Positions 44,675 through 53,982 of a stretch of DNA of 64,000 nucleotides are shown here, in pieces. Position 1 is the stretch's first letter. Every line of letters begins with the position of its first letter. Made by a program: the position numbers and the translations under genes. The notes below the pieces were generated by a model. The model was not told the origin of the DNA. It worked only from the letters and a program-made list of their open reading frames with translations, and did not search any database. This stretch comes from an uncultured Bacteroides sp. (GTDB lineage: Bacteria; Bacteroidota; Bacteroidia; Bacteroidales; Bacteroidaceae), in contig NZ_CAUCSQ010000003.1 of assembly GCF_958445495.1 (NCBI RefSeq), positions 86,485-150,484 of the forward strand, written 5' to 3'.

Positions 44675-46588
44675 TCATTTCACTTCCTCAAAGTCAGCAT
44701 CCTGAACATTATCACCATGTTTAGTATTATCCTGCTGACCTGCACCCGCATTCATATCAGGACCAGCCTGCGCACCGCCTTGAGCGCCCTGTTGCGCATA
44801 CATTTCAGCACTTGCAGCCTGGAAAGCAGTATTCACTTCGGCCATAGCAGCGTCAACGGCAGCCAAATCCTGTGCTTTATGAGCATCTTTCAGTTTCTGC
44901 AAGGCAGCTTCAATCGGAGCCTTCTTGTCTGCAGGCAACTTATCACCCAATTCCTTCAACTGGTTTTCAGTCTGGAAAATTACGCTGTCAGCTTGGTTCA
45001 GTTTATCAATCTTCTCACGTTCCTTCTTATCCGCTTCCGCGTTAGCTTCAGCTTCTGCCTTCATCCTTTCAATTTCTTCCTTACTCAAACCGCTGGAAGC
45101 CTCGATACGGATAGCCTGTTCCTTACCCGTCGCCTTATCCTTGGCAGACACCTTCAAGATACCGTTAGCGTCAATATCGAACGTAACCTCAATTTGAGGA
45201 ACACCGCGACGAGCAGGAGCGATACCAGTCAAATTAAACTGTCCGATTGATTTATTCTGTGCAGCCATCGGACGCTCACCCTGCAATACGTGAATCGTCA
45301 CCTCCGTCTGGTTATCGGCAGCCGTAGAGAATGTCTCACTCTTACGGGCAGGAATAGTCGTGTTAGCGTCAATCAGCTTAGTCATCACGCCACCCAGCGT
45401 TTCAATACCCATTGACAACGGAGTAACATCCAACAATACCACCCCTTTGATTTCGTCCGTCAAAACAGCACCCTGCACGGCAGCACCCACAGCTACCACC
45501 TCATCCGGATTCACACCCTTGGAAGGAGTCTTTCCGAAGAAATCTTCTACCAACTTCTGTACGGCCGGAATACGGGAAGAACCACCCACAAGGATTACCT
45601 CATCAATATCAGCATTACTCAAACCCGCATCACTCATCGCCTTCTTGCAAGGCTCAAGACAAGCCTGAATCAGACTATGTGCCAAAGATTCGAATTTAGC
45701 ACGAGTCAATGTCTTAACCAAATGCTTAGGCACACCGTTTACCGGCATGATATACGGCAGGTTGATTTCCGTGCTCGTAGAAGAAGAAAGCTCAATCTTC
45801 GCTTTTTCAGCAGCCTCCTTCAAACGTTGCAAAGCCATCGGGTCTTGCGTAAGATCAGCACCCTCATCATTCTTGAACTCCTGTACCAGCCAGTTAATGA
45901 TTACCTGGTCGAAATCATCACCACCCAAGTGAGTATCACCGTTTGTAGAAAGCACCTCGAACACGCCACCGCCAAATTCAAGGATAGAGATATCAAACGT
46001 ACCGCCACCCAAGTCGAACACGGCAATCTTCATGTCCTTATGAGCCTTATCCAGACCATAAGCAAGAGCAGCCGCTGTCGGCTCGTTAACAATACGCTTT
46101 ACTTCCAGACCCGCAATCTGCCCGGCCTCCTTCGTTGCCTGACGTTGAGAATCGGAGAAATATGCAGGAACAGTAATAACCGCTTCCGTCACTTCCTGAC
46201 CCAGATAATCCTCCGCCGTCTTCTTCATCTTCTGAAGAATCATTGCAGAAATCTCCTGCGGAGTGTACAGACGTCCGTCAATATCCACACGCGGCGTATT
46301 GTTGTCACCCTTCACTACCTTATACGGAACACGTTCCACTTCCTTCTGTACCTGGTCCCACGTCTCCCCCATAAAACGCTTAATAGAGAAAATCGTACGT
46401 TTCGGGTTGGTAATAGCCTGACGTTTTGCCGGGTCGCCCACCTTACGTTCGCCACCATCCACAAAAGCGACTACGGAAGGAGTCGTACGCTTACCTTCAC
46501 TGTTTGCAATTACTACAGGTTCGTTACCTTCGAATACGGAAACACAAGAATTCGTCGTTCCTAAGTCAATTCCAATAATTTTTCCCAT
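44675..46588 (-). CDS. dnaK: Molecular chaperone DnaK (Hsp70)
   Basis: A 637-aa Hsp70. N-terminal ATPase begins GKIIGIDLGTTNSCVSVFEG; further signatures are IFDLGGGTFDISILE-type (here VFDLGGGTFDISILEFGGG) and VILVGGSSRIPAVQKLV. The substrate-binding domain contains LLDVTPLSMGIETLGGVMTK. The C-terminus has a Gly/Ala/Gln-rich linker (QQGAQGGAQAGPDMNAG) and ends DADFEEVK, the co-chaperone tail. No dnaJ or grpE lies beside it. The upstream 359 bp hold no consensus promoter box. Confidence 0.98.
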   Translation of the reverse strand: MGKIIGIDLGTTNSCVSVFEGNEPVVIANSEGKRTTPSVVAFVDGGERKVGDPAKRQAITNPKRTIFSIKRFMGETWDQVQKEVERVPYKVVKGDNNTPRVDIDGRLYTPQEISAMILQKMKKTAEDYLGQEVTEAVITVPAYFSDSQRQATKEAGQIAGLEVKRIVNEPTAAALAYGLDKAHKDMKIAVFDLGGGTFDISILEFGGGVFEVLSTNGDTHLGGDDFDQVIINWLVQEFKNDEGADLTQDPMALQRLKEAAEKAKIELSSSTSTEINLPYIMPVNGVPKHLVKTLTRAKFESLAHSLIQACLEPCKKAMSDAGLSNADIDEVILVGGSSRIPAVQKLVEDFFGKTPSKGVNPDEVVAVGAAVQGAVLTDEIKGVVLLDVTPLSMGIETLGGVMTKLIDANTTIPARKSETFSTAADNQTEVTIHVLQGERPMAAQNKSIGQFNLTGIAPARRGVPQIEVTFDIDANGILKVSAKDKATGKEQAIRIEASSGLSKEEIERMKAEAEANAEADKKEREKIDKLNQADSVIFQTENQLKELGDKLPADKKAPIEAALQKLKDAHKAQDLAAVDAAMAEVNTAFQAASAEMYAQQGAQGGAQAGPDMNAGAGQQDNTKHGDNVQDADFEEVK

Positions 46589-46947
46589 GATTGTTATTTT
46601 TTTATTTATTATTATTCAATGATTTCTTTTTGTCCGGTTATTTCTTCGCTCCCTCAGCAGGGCTTCGTCTTAAACGGACGCTTATTAAAAAGCAAACCGT
46701 GTGCCAAAAAAGAATTATACGAATTATGACACGACATCTGCCAAAACGACAGTCAAAGAAATAAATAGTGCTGACATTATCACAACCGGACCCAATCATC
46801 CACTGCCCCTTTAAACAAATAGAAATCACTCTGGTTCAAGAAAAGATATAAAAAATATGCAGAAGCCCGAAAAGCCTTTACTTACTTTCCGGACCTCCGC
46901 ATACCTTATATATTATATAACCGACTATATCTTCTATACCCGGCCTT
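46589..46947. other. Intergenic region upstream of dnaK
   Basis: A 359-bp region between the META lipoprotein gene and dnaK, both on the minus strand. No TAnnTTTG box reads towards dnaK, and a CIRCE-type repeat is not seen. A 63-codon frame at 46638-46829 has no support. Confidence 0.55.
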
Positions 46948-47736
46948 TTACTTCTCCAACACAAGAACCAATCCGCCGTTTGCATCATACAGACCGATTC
47001 CCCCGCCGGACAACACGTCGAACGATTTCACTTCATTCAACGCCTTCATAATCTTGCCCTCCGTCTCCATATCGGGACAAGCCATCATCGTACTTGCCAC
47101 TCCCGGAAAAGAGATAGACCTCGCATTCGTGGTCTTCGTTTCAAATCCTCCGTTAATCAAGTTACATCCGGCATTGCCGTGAATAGATTTCTTCTTTACG
47201 TCAAATGCGATGAAAGGTTGCTTTTCCATGCCCGACGGAACCGCTTCACCGTTCACCTCTTTAATTTTCCACTCTCCATTCAAAACCGAAAGCTTCACGT
47301 CAGCCTCCTTCTTTTCAAGAACCATAACCGGACGATTAGCCGCATTACAGAGATAAACTCTCTCCTTACCCGCCTTCCTGTATCCTTTCACCTGTGCCAG
47401 AGCTCCCAATACATTCCTCTCGGTAGTCATATCCGGACACATCATTCTAGTGCTGGCAACCCCTTCAAGGCTAAGGCTTCCCGGTTTTGCATTCACATCG
47501 AAGTTACCCATCATACGGTTACATCCGCTATTGCCGGACAAACGGCCGGAAGTCGTATCAAAAGAAATAAACGGAAGAGTCTTGCTTTCGCCCGGAGTAA
47601 CTTTCGAGCCATTGACTTCTATAATATTCCACTCCCCGTCGATAGATGACAAAGGAATTGCCTTTTCCACCGAACGGCATGAAGACATTGCAAGTGCTGC
47701 ACCCGCAACGCAAATTGAAACAAAAACTTTCTTCAT
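46948..47736 (-). CDS. Double META-domain lipoprotein (HslJ-like)
   Basis: A 262-aa lipoprotein. Lipobox MSSC gives Cys20. Two tandem META domains follow: the first has GEWNIIEVNGSKVTPG and LSGNSGCNRMMGNFDV with VASTRMMCPDM; the second has GEWKIKEVNGEAVPSG and IHGNAGCNLINGGFET with VASTMMACPDM. META/HslJ proteins are linked to heat or novobiocin resistance in E. coli. The internal duplication is clear. Likely in the periplasm or outer membrane. It has its own promoter (47767-47774). Confidence 0.93.
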   Translation of the reverse strand: MKKVFVSICVAGAALAMSSCRSVEKAIPLSSIDGEWNIIEVNGSKVTPGESKTLPFISFDTTSGRLSGNSGCNRMMGNFDVNAKPGSLSLEGVASTRMMCPDMTTERNVLGALAQVKGYRKAGKERVYLCNAANRPVMVLEKKEADVKLSVLNGEWKIKEVNGEAVPSGMEKQPFIAFDVKKKSIHGNAGCNLINGGFETKTTNARSISFPGVASTMMACPDMETEGKIMKALNEVKSFDVLSGGGIGLYDANGGLVLVLEK

Positions 47737-47766
47737 ATTGTTATAACGTTTAAGTTAAATCGATGG

Positions 47767-47774
47767 CAAAGATA
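47767..47774 (-). promoter_or_regulatory. Putative -7 element for the META lipoprotein gene
   Basis: CAAAGATA on plus reads TATCTTTG on minus, exact consensus, 31 bp before the start codon. Confidence 0.78.
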
Positions 47775-47983
47775 CGGAAAAAGATTGATAAATAATATCC
47801 AATACATTATAAAATATATACATCTGCCATTTAATGTACAACAAACAAATGATTTACATAGTTCATTCAAAGTAAATTTAACAGGATACGGAAACAGATA
47901 AAAAAACAGAATCCGGAAAGGACATCCCGCAACGATACAAATAAAAAGGAGTACCGGCGAATGATTATCTGAAAATAATCCCG

Positions 47984-47991
47984 TATATTTG
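47984..47991 (+). promoter_or_regulatory. Putative -7 element for the carboxynorspermidine dehydrogenase-peroxidase-recA operon
   Basis: TATATTTG, exact consensus, 48 nt before the first start codon. The 302-bp region between this and the META gene holds only the two divergent promoters. Confidence 0.75.
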
Positions 47992-48038
47992 CCAAGCTAA
48001 CAATTCATAATTCATAAATCGTAATTTATAATATAGAA

Positions 48039-49232
48039 ATGGGTAGAGTTCTTATTATCGGTGCAGGCGGTGTCGGAACCGTTGTTGCACACAAAGTAGC
48101 ACAGAATGCCGACGTATTTACAGATGTCATGATTGCCAGCCGTACGAAAGAGAAATGTGACAGAATCGTCGAGGCGATAGGTAACCCCGGCATAAAGACG
48201 GCTAAGGTAGACGCAGACAATGTAGACGAGCTGGTAGCCTTATTCAACGACTTCAAGCCGGAAATGGTGATTAACGTAGCCCTTCCCTACCAGGACCTGA
48301 CTATAATGGAAGCATGCCTGAAAGCCGGCGTCAACTATCTGGACACAGCCAACTACGAACCCAAAAACGAAGCTCATTTCGAATACAGTTGGCAATGGGC
48401 CTACCACGACCGTTTCAAAGAAGCCGGCCTGACAGCCATCCTCGGTTGCGGGTTCGACCCCGGAGTGAGTGGCATTTATACCGCCTATGCGGCAAAACAT
48501 TATTTCGATGAAATCCAATACCTGGACATTGTAGACTGCAATGCGGGAAATCACCACAAAGCATTCGCCACCAATTTCAACCCGGAAATCAACATACGCG
48601 AGATTACCCAGAACGGCCGTTATTACGAAAACGGACAATGGATAACTACCGGTCCCCTGGAAATCCACAAAGACCTGACCTATCCGAATATCGGGCCGCG
48701 CGATTCATACCTTCTCTATCACGAAGAACTGGAATCGTTGGTAAAGAATTTCCCGACCATCAAACGCGCACGCTTCTGGATGACCTTCGGACAAGAATAC
48801 CTCACCCACCTGCGCGTTATCCAGAATATCGGCATGGCGCGTATTGACGAAGTAGATTACAACGGGATGAAAATCGTGCCGTTGCAATTCCTGAAAGCCG
48901 TATTGCCCAATCCGCAAGACCTGGGCGAGAACTATGAAGGAGAAACATCCATCGGTTGCCGCATCCGCGGACTGAAAGACGGGAAAGAACGCACCTACTA
49001 TGTCTACAATAATTGCAGCCACCAGGAAGCATACAAGGAAACCGGCATGCAAGGAGTAAGCTACACCACCGGAGTCCCGGCAATGATAGGCGCCATGATG
49101 TTCTTCAAAGGCGAATGGAAACGTCCGGGCGTCAACAATGTGGAAGAGTTTAACCCGGACCCGTTCATGGAACAACTGAACAAACAGGGATTGCCGTGGC
49201 ACGAAGTGTTCGACAAAGATTTGGAGTTGTAA
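48039..49232 (+). CDS. Carboxynorspermidine dehydrogenase (saccharopine dehydrogenase family)
   Basis: A 397-aa NADPH-dependent enzyme that condenses aspartate semialdehyde with a diamine to carboxy-(nor)spermidine, the polyamine route of Bacteroidetes. Rossmann motif VLIIGAGGVGTVVAHK at residues 4-19; DTANYEPKNEAHF and ILGCGFDPGVSGIYTAYAAK are typical of the CANSDH branch. Length is normal. First gene of a tight operon with a thiol peroxidase and recA (gaps 21 and 24 nt). Its decarboxylase partner is not in the window. Confidence 0.92.
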   Translation: MGRVLIIGAGGVGTVVAHKVAQNADVFTDVMIASRTKEKCDRIVEAIGNPGIKTAKVDADNVDELVALFNDFKPEMVINVALPYQDLTIMEACLKAGVNYLDTANYEPKNEAHFEYSWQWAYHDRFKEAGLTAILGCGFDPGVSGIYTAYAAKHYFDEIQYLDIVDCNAGNHHKAFATNFNPEINIREITQNGRYYENGQWITTGPLEIHKDLTYPNIGPRDSYLLYHEELESLVKNFPTIKRARFWMTFGQEYLTHLRVIQNIGMARIDEVDYNGMKIVPLQFLKAVLPNPQDLGENYEGETSIGCRIRGLKDGKERTYYVYNNCSHQEAYKETGMQGVSYTTGVPAMIGAMMFFKGEWKRPGVNNVEEFNPDPFMEQLNKQGLPWHEVFDKDLEL

Positions 49233-49253
49233 AAACAAACAGAAGAGAATGTC

Positions 49254-49709
49254 ATGATTCACGTAGGAGACAAAGCACCGGAAGTCTTAGGCATCAACGA
49301 GAAAGGCGAAAAGATTTACCTAGATGCCTATAAAGGAAAAAAGATTGTGTTGTATTTCTACCCGAAAGACAACACATCGGGTTGTACGGCGCAGGCATGC
49401 AACCTGCGCGACAATTATTCCGAACTGCGCAAAGCCGGCTATGAAGTAATCGGTGTCAGCGTAGACGACGAAAAGTCACACCGGAAATTCATCGAGAAAA
49501 ACAATCTTCCTTTCACACTGATTGCCGACACGGATAAAAAGCTAGTGGAAGAATTCGGCGTATGGGGAGAGAAAAAACTGTACGGACGCTCTTATATGGG
49601 CACTTTCCGTACGACCTTCCTTATCAATGAAGAAGGCATCGTAGAACGGATTATCACTCCCAAAGAGGTGAAAACCAAAGAACATGCCTCACAGATTTTA
49701 AACCAGTAA
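49254..49709 (+). CDS. bcp: Thioredoxin-dependent thiol peroxidase (BCP-type peroxiredoxin)
   Basis: A 151-aa peroxiredoxin that reduces hydrogen and organic peroxides. Peroxidatic Cys44 and resolving Cys49 in NTSGCTAQACNLRD fit the C-x4-C form of E. coli BCP. KIVLYFYPKD precedes the site and GRSYMGTFRTTFLINEEG follows. It lies between the polyamine gene and recA, consistent with a stress-related operon. Confidence 0.95.
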   Translation: MIHVGDKAPEVLGINEKGEKIYLDAYKGKKIVLYFYPKDNTSGCTAQACNLRDNYSELRKAGYEVIGVSVDDEKSHRKFIEKNNLPFTLIADTDKKLVEEFGVWGEKKLYGRSYMGTFRTTFLINEEGIVERIITPKEVKTKEHASQILNQ

Positions 49710-49733
49710 TTCCATTAATTATAAAAATAAGGT

Positions 49734-50771
49734 ATGGCAAAGAAAGACGAACTTAATTTTGAAACAGATAATAAAATGGCATCAAGCGAAAAATTAAAAG
49801 CCTTACAGGCAGCCATGGAAAAGATAGAAAAGAGCTTCGGTAAAGGTTCTATCATGAAAATGGGCGACGACAGTGTTGAACAAGTAGAAGTGATTTCGAC
49901 AGGCTCCATCGCCCTGAACGTAGCACTTGGCGTAGGAGGATATCCCAGAGGCAGAATCATCGAAATCTATGGTCCGGAATCTTCCGGTAAAACGACACTG
50001 GCCATCCACGCTATCGCCGAAGCTCAAAAGGCCGGCGGTATTGCCGCTTTCATTGATGCCGAACATGCCTTCGACCGCTTTTATGCAGCCAAGCTGGGAG
50101 TAAACATCGACGACTTGTACATATCCCAGCCGGACAACGGCGAACAGGCATTGGAAATTGCCGAACAGCTAATCCGTTCCTCCGCTATCGACATCATCGT
50201 TATCGACTCCGTAGCGGCGCTGACCCCCAAAGCGGAGATTGAAGGCGATATGGGAGACAATAAAGTAGGCTTGCAGGCACGCCTCATGTCCCAAGCATTG
50301 CGTAAGCTGACATCAGCGGTCAGCAAGACGCGCACCACCTGTATCTTTATCAACCAGCTCCGTGAGAAAATCGGCGTCATGTTCGGCAACCCGGAAACGA
50401 CAACCGGCGGTAATGCACTGAAATTCTACGCCTCCGTACGATTAGACATTCGTGGCAGCCAACCCATCAAAGACGGTGAAGAAGTGCTGGGCAAACTCAC
50501 CAAAGTAAAAGTGGTGAAAAACAAAGTAGCTCCTCCCTTCCGTAGAGCGGAATTCGACATCATGTTCGGTGAGGGAATTTCCCGTTCGGGAGAAATTATC
50601 GACTTGGGAGCCGATTTGGGAATCATCAAGAAAAGCGGTTCATGGTACAGCTATAACGACACTAAATTAGGACAAGGACGTGATGCCGCCAAACAATGCA
50701 TTGCCGATAATCCGGAACTTGCCGAAGAACTGGAAGGATTGATTTTTGAAGAATTGAAGAAGAAACAATAA
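49734..50771 (+). CDS. recA: Recombinase RecA
   Basis: A 345-aa RecA. Walker A GPESSGKTTLAIHAIAEAQK, Walker B IDIIVIDSVAALTPKAE, and the DNA-binding loop L2 TRTTCIFINQLREKIGVMFG region are intact. The N-terminus has a short extension (MAKKDELNFETDNK) typical for Bacteroides. It follows the peroxidase gene by 24 nt, so it appears to be transcribed from the operon promoter at 47984; no separate SOS box was recognised. Confidence 0.98.
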   Translation: MAKKDELNFETDNKMASSEKLKALQAAMEKIEKSFGKGSIMKMGDDSVEQVEVISTGSIALNVALGVGGYPRGRIIEIYGPESSGKTTLAIHAIAEAQKAGGIAAFIDAEHAFDRFYAAKLGVNIDDLYISQPDNGEQALEIAEQLIRSSAIDIIVIDSVAALTPKAEIEGDMGDNKVGLQARLMSQALRKLTSAVSKTRTTCIFINQLREKIGVMFGNPETTTGGNALKFYASVRLDIRGSQPIKDGEEVLGKLTKVKVVKNKVAPPFRRAEFDIMFGEGISRSGEIIDLGADLGIIKKSGSWYSYNDTKLGQGRDAAKQCIADNPELAEELEGLIFEELKKKQ

Positions 50772-50787
50772 CTCATTTTCATCCTGG

Positions 50788-50829
50788 AATCTCCCGGAGA
50801 CCGTGAAAGAAGCACGTTAACGGGAGATT
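50788..50829 (+). other. Nested hairpin immediately downstream of recA
   Basis: AATCTCCCG (50788-50796) pairs with CGGGAGATT (50821-50829); inside it CGTG (50802-50805) pairs with CACG (50813-50816). There is no T-tract after it, so it is not a standard terminator. It may stabilise the 3' end or be part of a small RNA. Confidence 0.5.
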
Positions 50830-50929
50830 GCATGCATAAAAAGAACAGAGAGCCTCAAACGAATTGTCCTCCCCGCCAACGGTTAAAAACAAGTTCTAAA
50901 TAAACAATAACGGAATCTCAAACTTGAGC

Positions 50930-50970
50930 AATGCGTAGCGAATGCTCTTCCAGCTAATTCGCTACGCATT
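50930..50970 (+). terminator. Terminator downstream of recA
   Basis: Perfect 14-bp stem AATGCGTAGCGAAT / ATTCGCTACGCATT with a 13-nt loop, then ATTTTTT. A small palindrome CTCAAACTTGAG lies just upstream (50917-50928). The rest of the 447-bp gap to the next gene holds nothing recognised. Confidence 0.88.
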
Positions 50971-51218
50971 ATTTTTTACTAGCCACGCCATAGAAAAACA
51001 CCTTGAATCCAAATGGAATCCTAAAAAAAACAACCGGAAACTGCCGGACATATAACAGGAACACATGAAACCCGGACCGTCCTTATTTCACTGAAAAACA
51101 AGAAAAAGTACCATTCACTATCTCCCCAAGAACGACACTTTTCTTTGCAGCCTGAGCAAAATTATAAAGAAACGCACATGAATTATTCATAAAGAACCTT
51201 ACAAAAACATGAATCAAA

Positions 51219-52355
51219 ATGGCAGAACCCTTTAAAAATATGTATAACGAACAATTCTTCAACACATTCACGAAAGATTTGAGACTCGTAGTCAATGATT
51301 TTGATACAGATAAATTCATATCGCAAATAATGGATGATGAATGGGAAGACAAAGGATATAAGCAACGCATCGCACATATTACAACCGTTCTTGGCAAATT
51401 CCTGCCTGCCGATTACCCCGAAGCAGTTTCCATGATTATTGAACTGTTAGATTGTATAAAAGACAAATTACCCGATTTCTCCCGAATAGACGATAAGAAT
51501 TTCGGTTTGCTAACATTAAAATACGGAGCTATTTTAGACAATTATATAGAACAATACGGAATAGATGATTACGAAACCTCTATAAAAGCAATAGAAAAAA
51601 TTACCCAATTCACAAGTTGCGAATTTGTCACCCATGCCTTTATAGCCAAATATCCGGATAAAATGATGAAACAGATGTTAGCGTGGTCAACACATGAACA
51701 TTGGGGAATAAGGCGACTCGCATCAGAAGGTTGCCGTCCTCGCCTTCCTTGGGCCATGTCTCTGCCGAGACTAAAAAAAGATCCGACACCTATTATTCCA
51801 ATTTTAGAGAATCTGAAAAACGACCCGTCCAGATTTGTAAGACTGAGCGTCGCCAATAATTTGAACGATATTGCCAAAGATAACCCCCAAAAGGTAATTG
51901 CGTTAGCCAAAAGCTGGAAAGGAGAATCAAAAGAAGTGGATTGGACAATCAAGCATGGGTGTCGAACACTCCTAAAACAAGGGAACACAGAAATAATGAA
52001 ATTGTTCGGGTTTGATTCGATTGAGAATATCACCATACAAAATTTCCAAATCTTAACCCATCAGGTTAAAATCGGGGAAACGGTTGAATTTTCTTTTGAC
52101 CTGTCAAACAACGATGTTAAAACCCCGATAAGGCTCGAATATGGAATATACTATCAAAAATCAAACGGAACATTGGCAAAGAAAATCTATAAAATCAGCG
52201 AAAAAGAATATGCGGAAAATTCTGTAACCCATATAATCAGAAAACACTCCTTCCGGGTCATAACAACCAGGTCATTTTATCCCGGTCTTCATCAGATAGC
52301 GATAATCGCCAATGGAAACGAATTCGGCAGGCTCAATTTTGAACTTGTCAAATAA
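51219..52355 (+). CDS. DNA alkylation repair protein (AlkD-like HEAT-repeat)
   Basis: A 378-aa HEAT-repeat protein of the AlkC/AlkD class that removes alkylated bases. Landmarks: FDTDKFISQIMDDEWEDKGY, the DNA-facing helices of WSTHEHWGIRRLASEGCRPR and LPWAMSLPRLKKDPTPIIPI, and DPSRFVRLSVANNLNDIAKD. The C-terminal ~110 residues (ITIQNFQILTHQVKIGETVE onwards) are an added beta-sandwich domain, typical of the AlkC-like branch. Monocistronic; no consensus promoter box was found upstream. Confidence 0.9.
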   Translation: MAEPFKNMYNEQFFNTFTKDLRLVVNDFDTDKFISQIMDDEWEDKGYKQRIAHITTVLGKFLPADYPEAVSMIIELLDCIKDKLPDFSRIDDKNFGLLTLKYGAILDNYIEQYGIDDYETSIKAIEKITQFTSCEFVTHAFIAKYPDKMMKQMLAWSTHEHWGIRRLASEGCRPRLPWAMSLPRLKKDPTPIIPILENLKNDPSRFVRLSVANNLNDIAKDNPQKVIALAKSWKGESKEVDWTIKHGCRTLLKQGNTEIMKLFGFDSIENITIQNFQILTHQVKIGETVEFSFDLSNNDVKTPIRLEYGIYYQKSNGTLAKKIYKISEKEYAENSVTHIIRKHSFRVITTRSFYPGLHQIAIIANGNEFGRLNFELVK

Positions 52356-52393
52356 AAAGCCCGCCGATTAAAACCTAAAATATAAACATATAC

Positions 52394-52468
52394 AAAAAGA
52401 GCTGCCGCGAACCAACCTTGAAACCAGTCTTTGACGACCATAGGCTAAATCAGACAGCAACTCTTTTT
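52394..52468. terminator. Probable bidirectional terminator
   Basis: AAAAAGAG-C-TGC (52394-52405) pairs with GCA-A-CTCTTTTT (52458-52468) with one mismatch and a ~50-nt loop. It lies between two converging genes. Confidence 0.5.
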
Positions 52469-52604
52469 ATCAAAAAACCTAACCAGACAAATATATAGGC
52501 TGAGCCTTTTACATACAGCCTTCTCTCTCTTTTATATGCATCATACTCTTCTTCTATCTACTACTTATCCTCTCTCTCCCTATCCGTTCTCTTTTCACCC
52601 GCTC

Positions 52605-53597
52605 TTATACGAAATAAATATACGCCAATGTACTCAAGCTGATTACTATCCAAAGCAAAACACCCTGAACCAGCGGCTTAATACCTACTGCCTTTAACAC
52701 ATCCATAGAAAGAGAAGCACCGATAAAGAACATGGTAATCGTCAATGTCTTACGGGCAATACCGTTAATTGCAGCTCCAATCTGCGGCACTCCGTCCAAC
52801 AGATACGTATTAACCACCATTGCCAATACAAAGAAGAAAATGAACCAAGGAATACTGATTTTCTGTCCTTTACTCTTGAAAATAAACGAAGTGGCAAAAG
52901 CCATCGGGATAATCCAGAGAGCGCGGGTCAGCTTGATAGTCGTAGCCACTTTCAACGCCTCTTCACCATAAGCCGCACCTGCCCCCACCACAGAACTCGT
53001 ATCATGAATGGCAATTGCCGCCCATGTTCCGAATTGCTGCTGGTCCATACTCAACGCATGTCCAATCATCGGGAAGATAAAGAGAGCAATCGCATTCAGG
53101 ATAAAAATAGTACCCAACGCAACAGACATCTCGCTGTCTTTCGCCTTCAACACCGGGCCTACCGCCGCAATGGCACTACCACCGCAAATAGCGGTTCCGG
53201 AACTTATCAGATATGCGGTATTCCGGTCAATCTTAAACAACTTGCGGCCGATAAACCAACCAATCACCAGCGTGCCGACCACCGAAATAACCGTAAATTC
53301 CATTCCTTCCTTGCCGGAAGCCAGAGCCGAATGAAGATTCATACCGAATCCCAGCCCGACAACCGAATACTGCAATAAATATTTTGATGTTTTCTTGTTG
53401 AATTTCGGGTGAGCCTGCCCGCACGCCAATGCGAAAATCAGTCCCAGAAACAGAGCCACCGGAGGAGTCACCCATGCAGACCAAGCTTCCAAGCCCGGAA
53501 TATAATCTAAAAACAGAAAAAAAGTCAAAACCGAAAGTAACGCAACATAAATCGTCTTGTTGTTCGCCTGTAATGTTCTTGTAGCTGCTGAAATCAT
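52605..53597 (-). CDS. YeiH/UPF0324 family putative sulfate exporter
   Basis: A ~330-aa inner-membrane protein with about 10 helices. Motifs: SSGTAICGGSAIAAVGPVLK, AIAIHDTSSVVGAGAAYGEE and the C-terminal FFIGASLSMDVLKAVGIKPL, as in E. coli YeiH. The start is set at 53597 (MISAATRTLQ) rather than 53654, because the consensus promoter box (53628-53635) lies between the two. A LysR-type gene lies upstream on the same strand, with a tandem operator between. In E. coli yeiH is next to the LysR gene yeiE, which answers to sulfite. Confidence 0.92.
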   Translation of the reverse strand: MISAATRTLQANNKTIYVALLSVLTFFLFLDYIPGLEAWSAWVTPPVALFLGLIFALACGQAHPKFNKKTSKYLLQYSVVGLGFGMNLHSALASGKEGMEFTVISVVGTLVIGWFIGRKLFKIDRNTAYLISSGTAICGGSAIAAVGPVLKAKDSEMSVALGTIFILNAIALFIFPMIGHALSMDQQQFGTWAAIAIHDTSSVVGAGAAYGEEALKVATTIKLTRALWIIPMAFATSFIFKSKGQKISIPWFIFFFVLAMVVNTYLLDGVPQIGAAINGIARKTLTITMFFIGASLSMDVLKAVGIKPLVQGVLLWIVISLSTLAYIYFV

Positions 53598-53627
53598 ATT
53601 TTTTATCTTTAATTGTTTTTCCGGGTG

Positions 53628-53659
53628 CAAAGGTACGGGAAACAAATCAGACACACCAA
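53628..53659 (-). promoter_or_regulatory. Promoter of the YeiH-family gene
   Basis: -7 box TACCTTTG (53628-53635 read on minus) and -33 TTG (53657-53659), 21 nt apart. Both fit the Bacteroides consensus. The start codon is 30 nt downstream of the -7 box. Confidence 0.8.
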
Positions 53660-53663
53660 TAGT

Positions 53664-53695
53664 TTATAATTATGTATTATAACTTTTAGTTATAA
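53664..53695. promoter_or_regulatory. Tandem LysR-type operator
   Basis: Two overlapping inverted repeats, each 7-5-7: TTATAAT-TATGT-ATTATAA (53664-53682) and TTATAAC-TTTTA-GTTATAA (53677-53695), centres 13 bp apart. Both have the T-N11-A LysR form. They sit from about -43 to -74 relative to the predicted start, just upstream of the -33 box, the usual place for a LysR activator. Confidence 0.78.
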
Positions 53696-53982
53696 GTCCA
53701 ATCCCCGGCATTCCCCCATTCCCCGGCAACCACGCCTCTCCATACTTCTTCACACCTCCCCTTTCCTATCTTCCTCATCCGTTCCCGACTGTCCGGAAAT
53801 ACCGCAAACGAACCGGATTATTGCAAACAGCGCAACTAACGAATTAAAGATGCGGGGAACGCGGTCCGATTCGGAAACAGGGACTGCAGGAAGAGGAGTA
53901 CACAGAATTTATATAAAGAAAAAGACAAACGAATAAAAGCGACCGCGGAAAAATACAGGAACACGCAAGAGCAATATGGCAA

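Larger units (their letters stand above)
53598..53982 (-). other. Intergenic region between LysR and YeiH-family genes
   Basis: A 385-bp region. The first ~100 bp hold the promoter and tandem operator. The remainder (53700-53982) shows no gene, terminator or repeat that I can support. Confidence 0.6.

Noticed and set aside
45677..46564. 295-aa plus-strand open frame
   Set aside because: It is the complement of dnaK, whose coding sense and motifs are beyond doubt. The frame arises from codon bias on the other strand.
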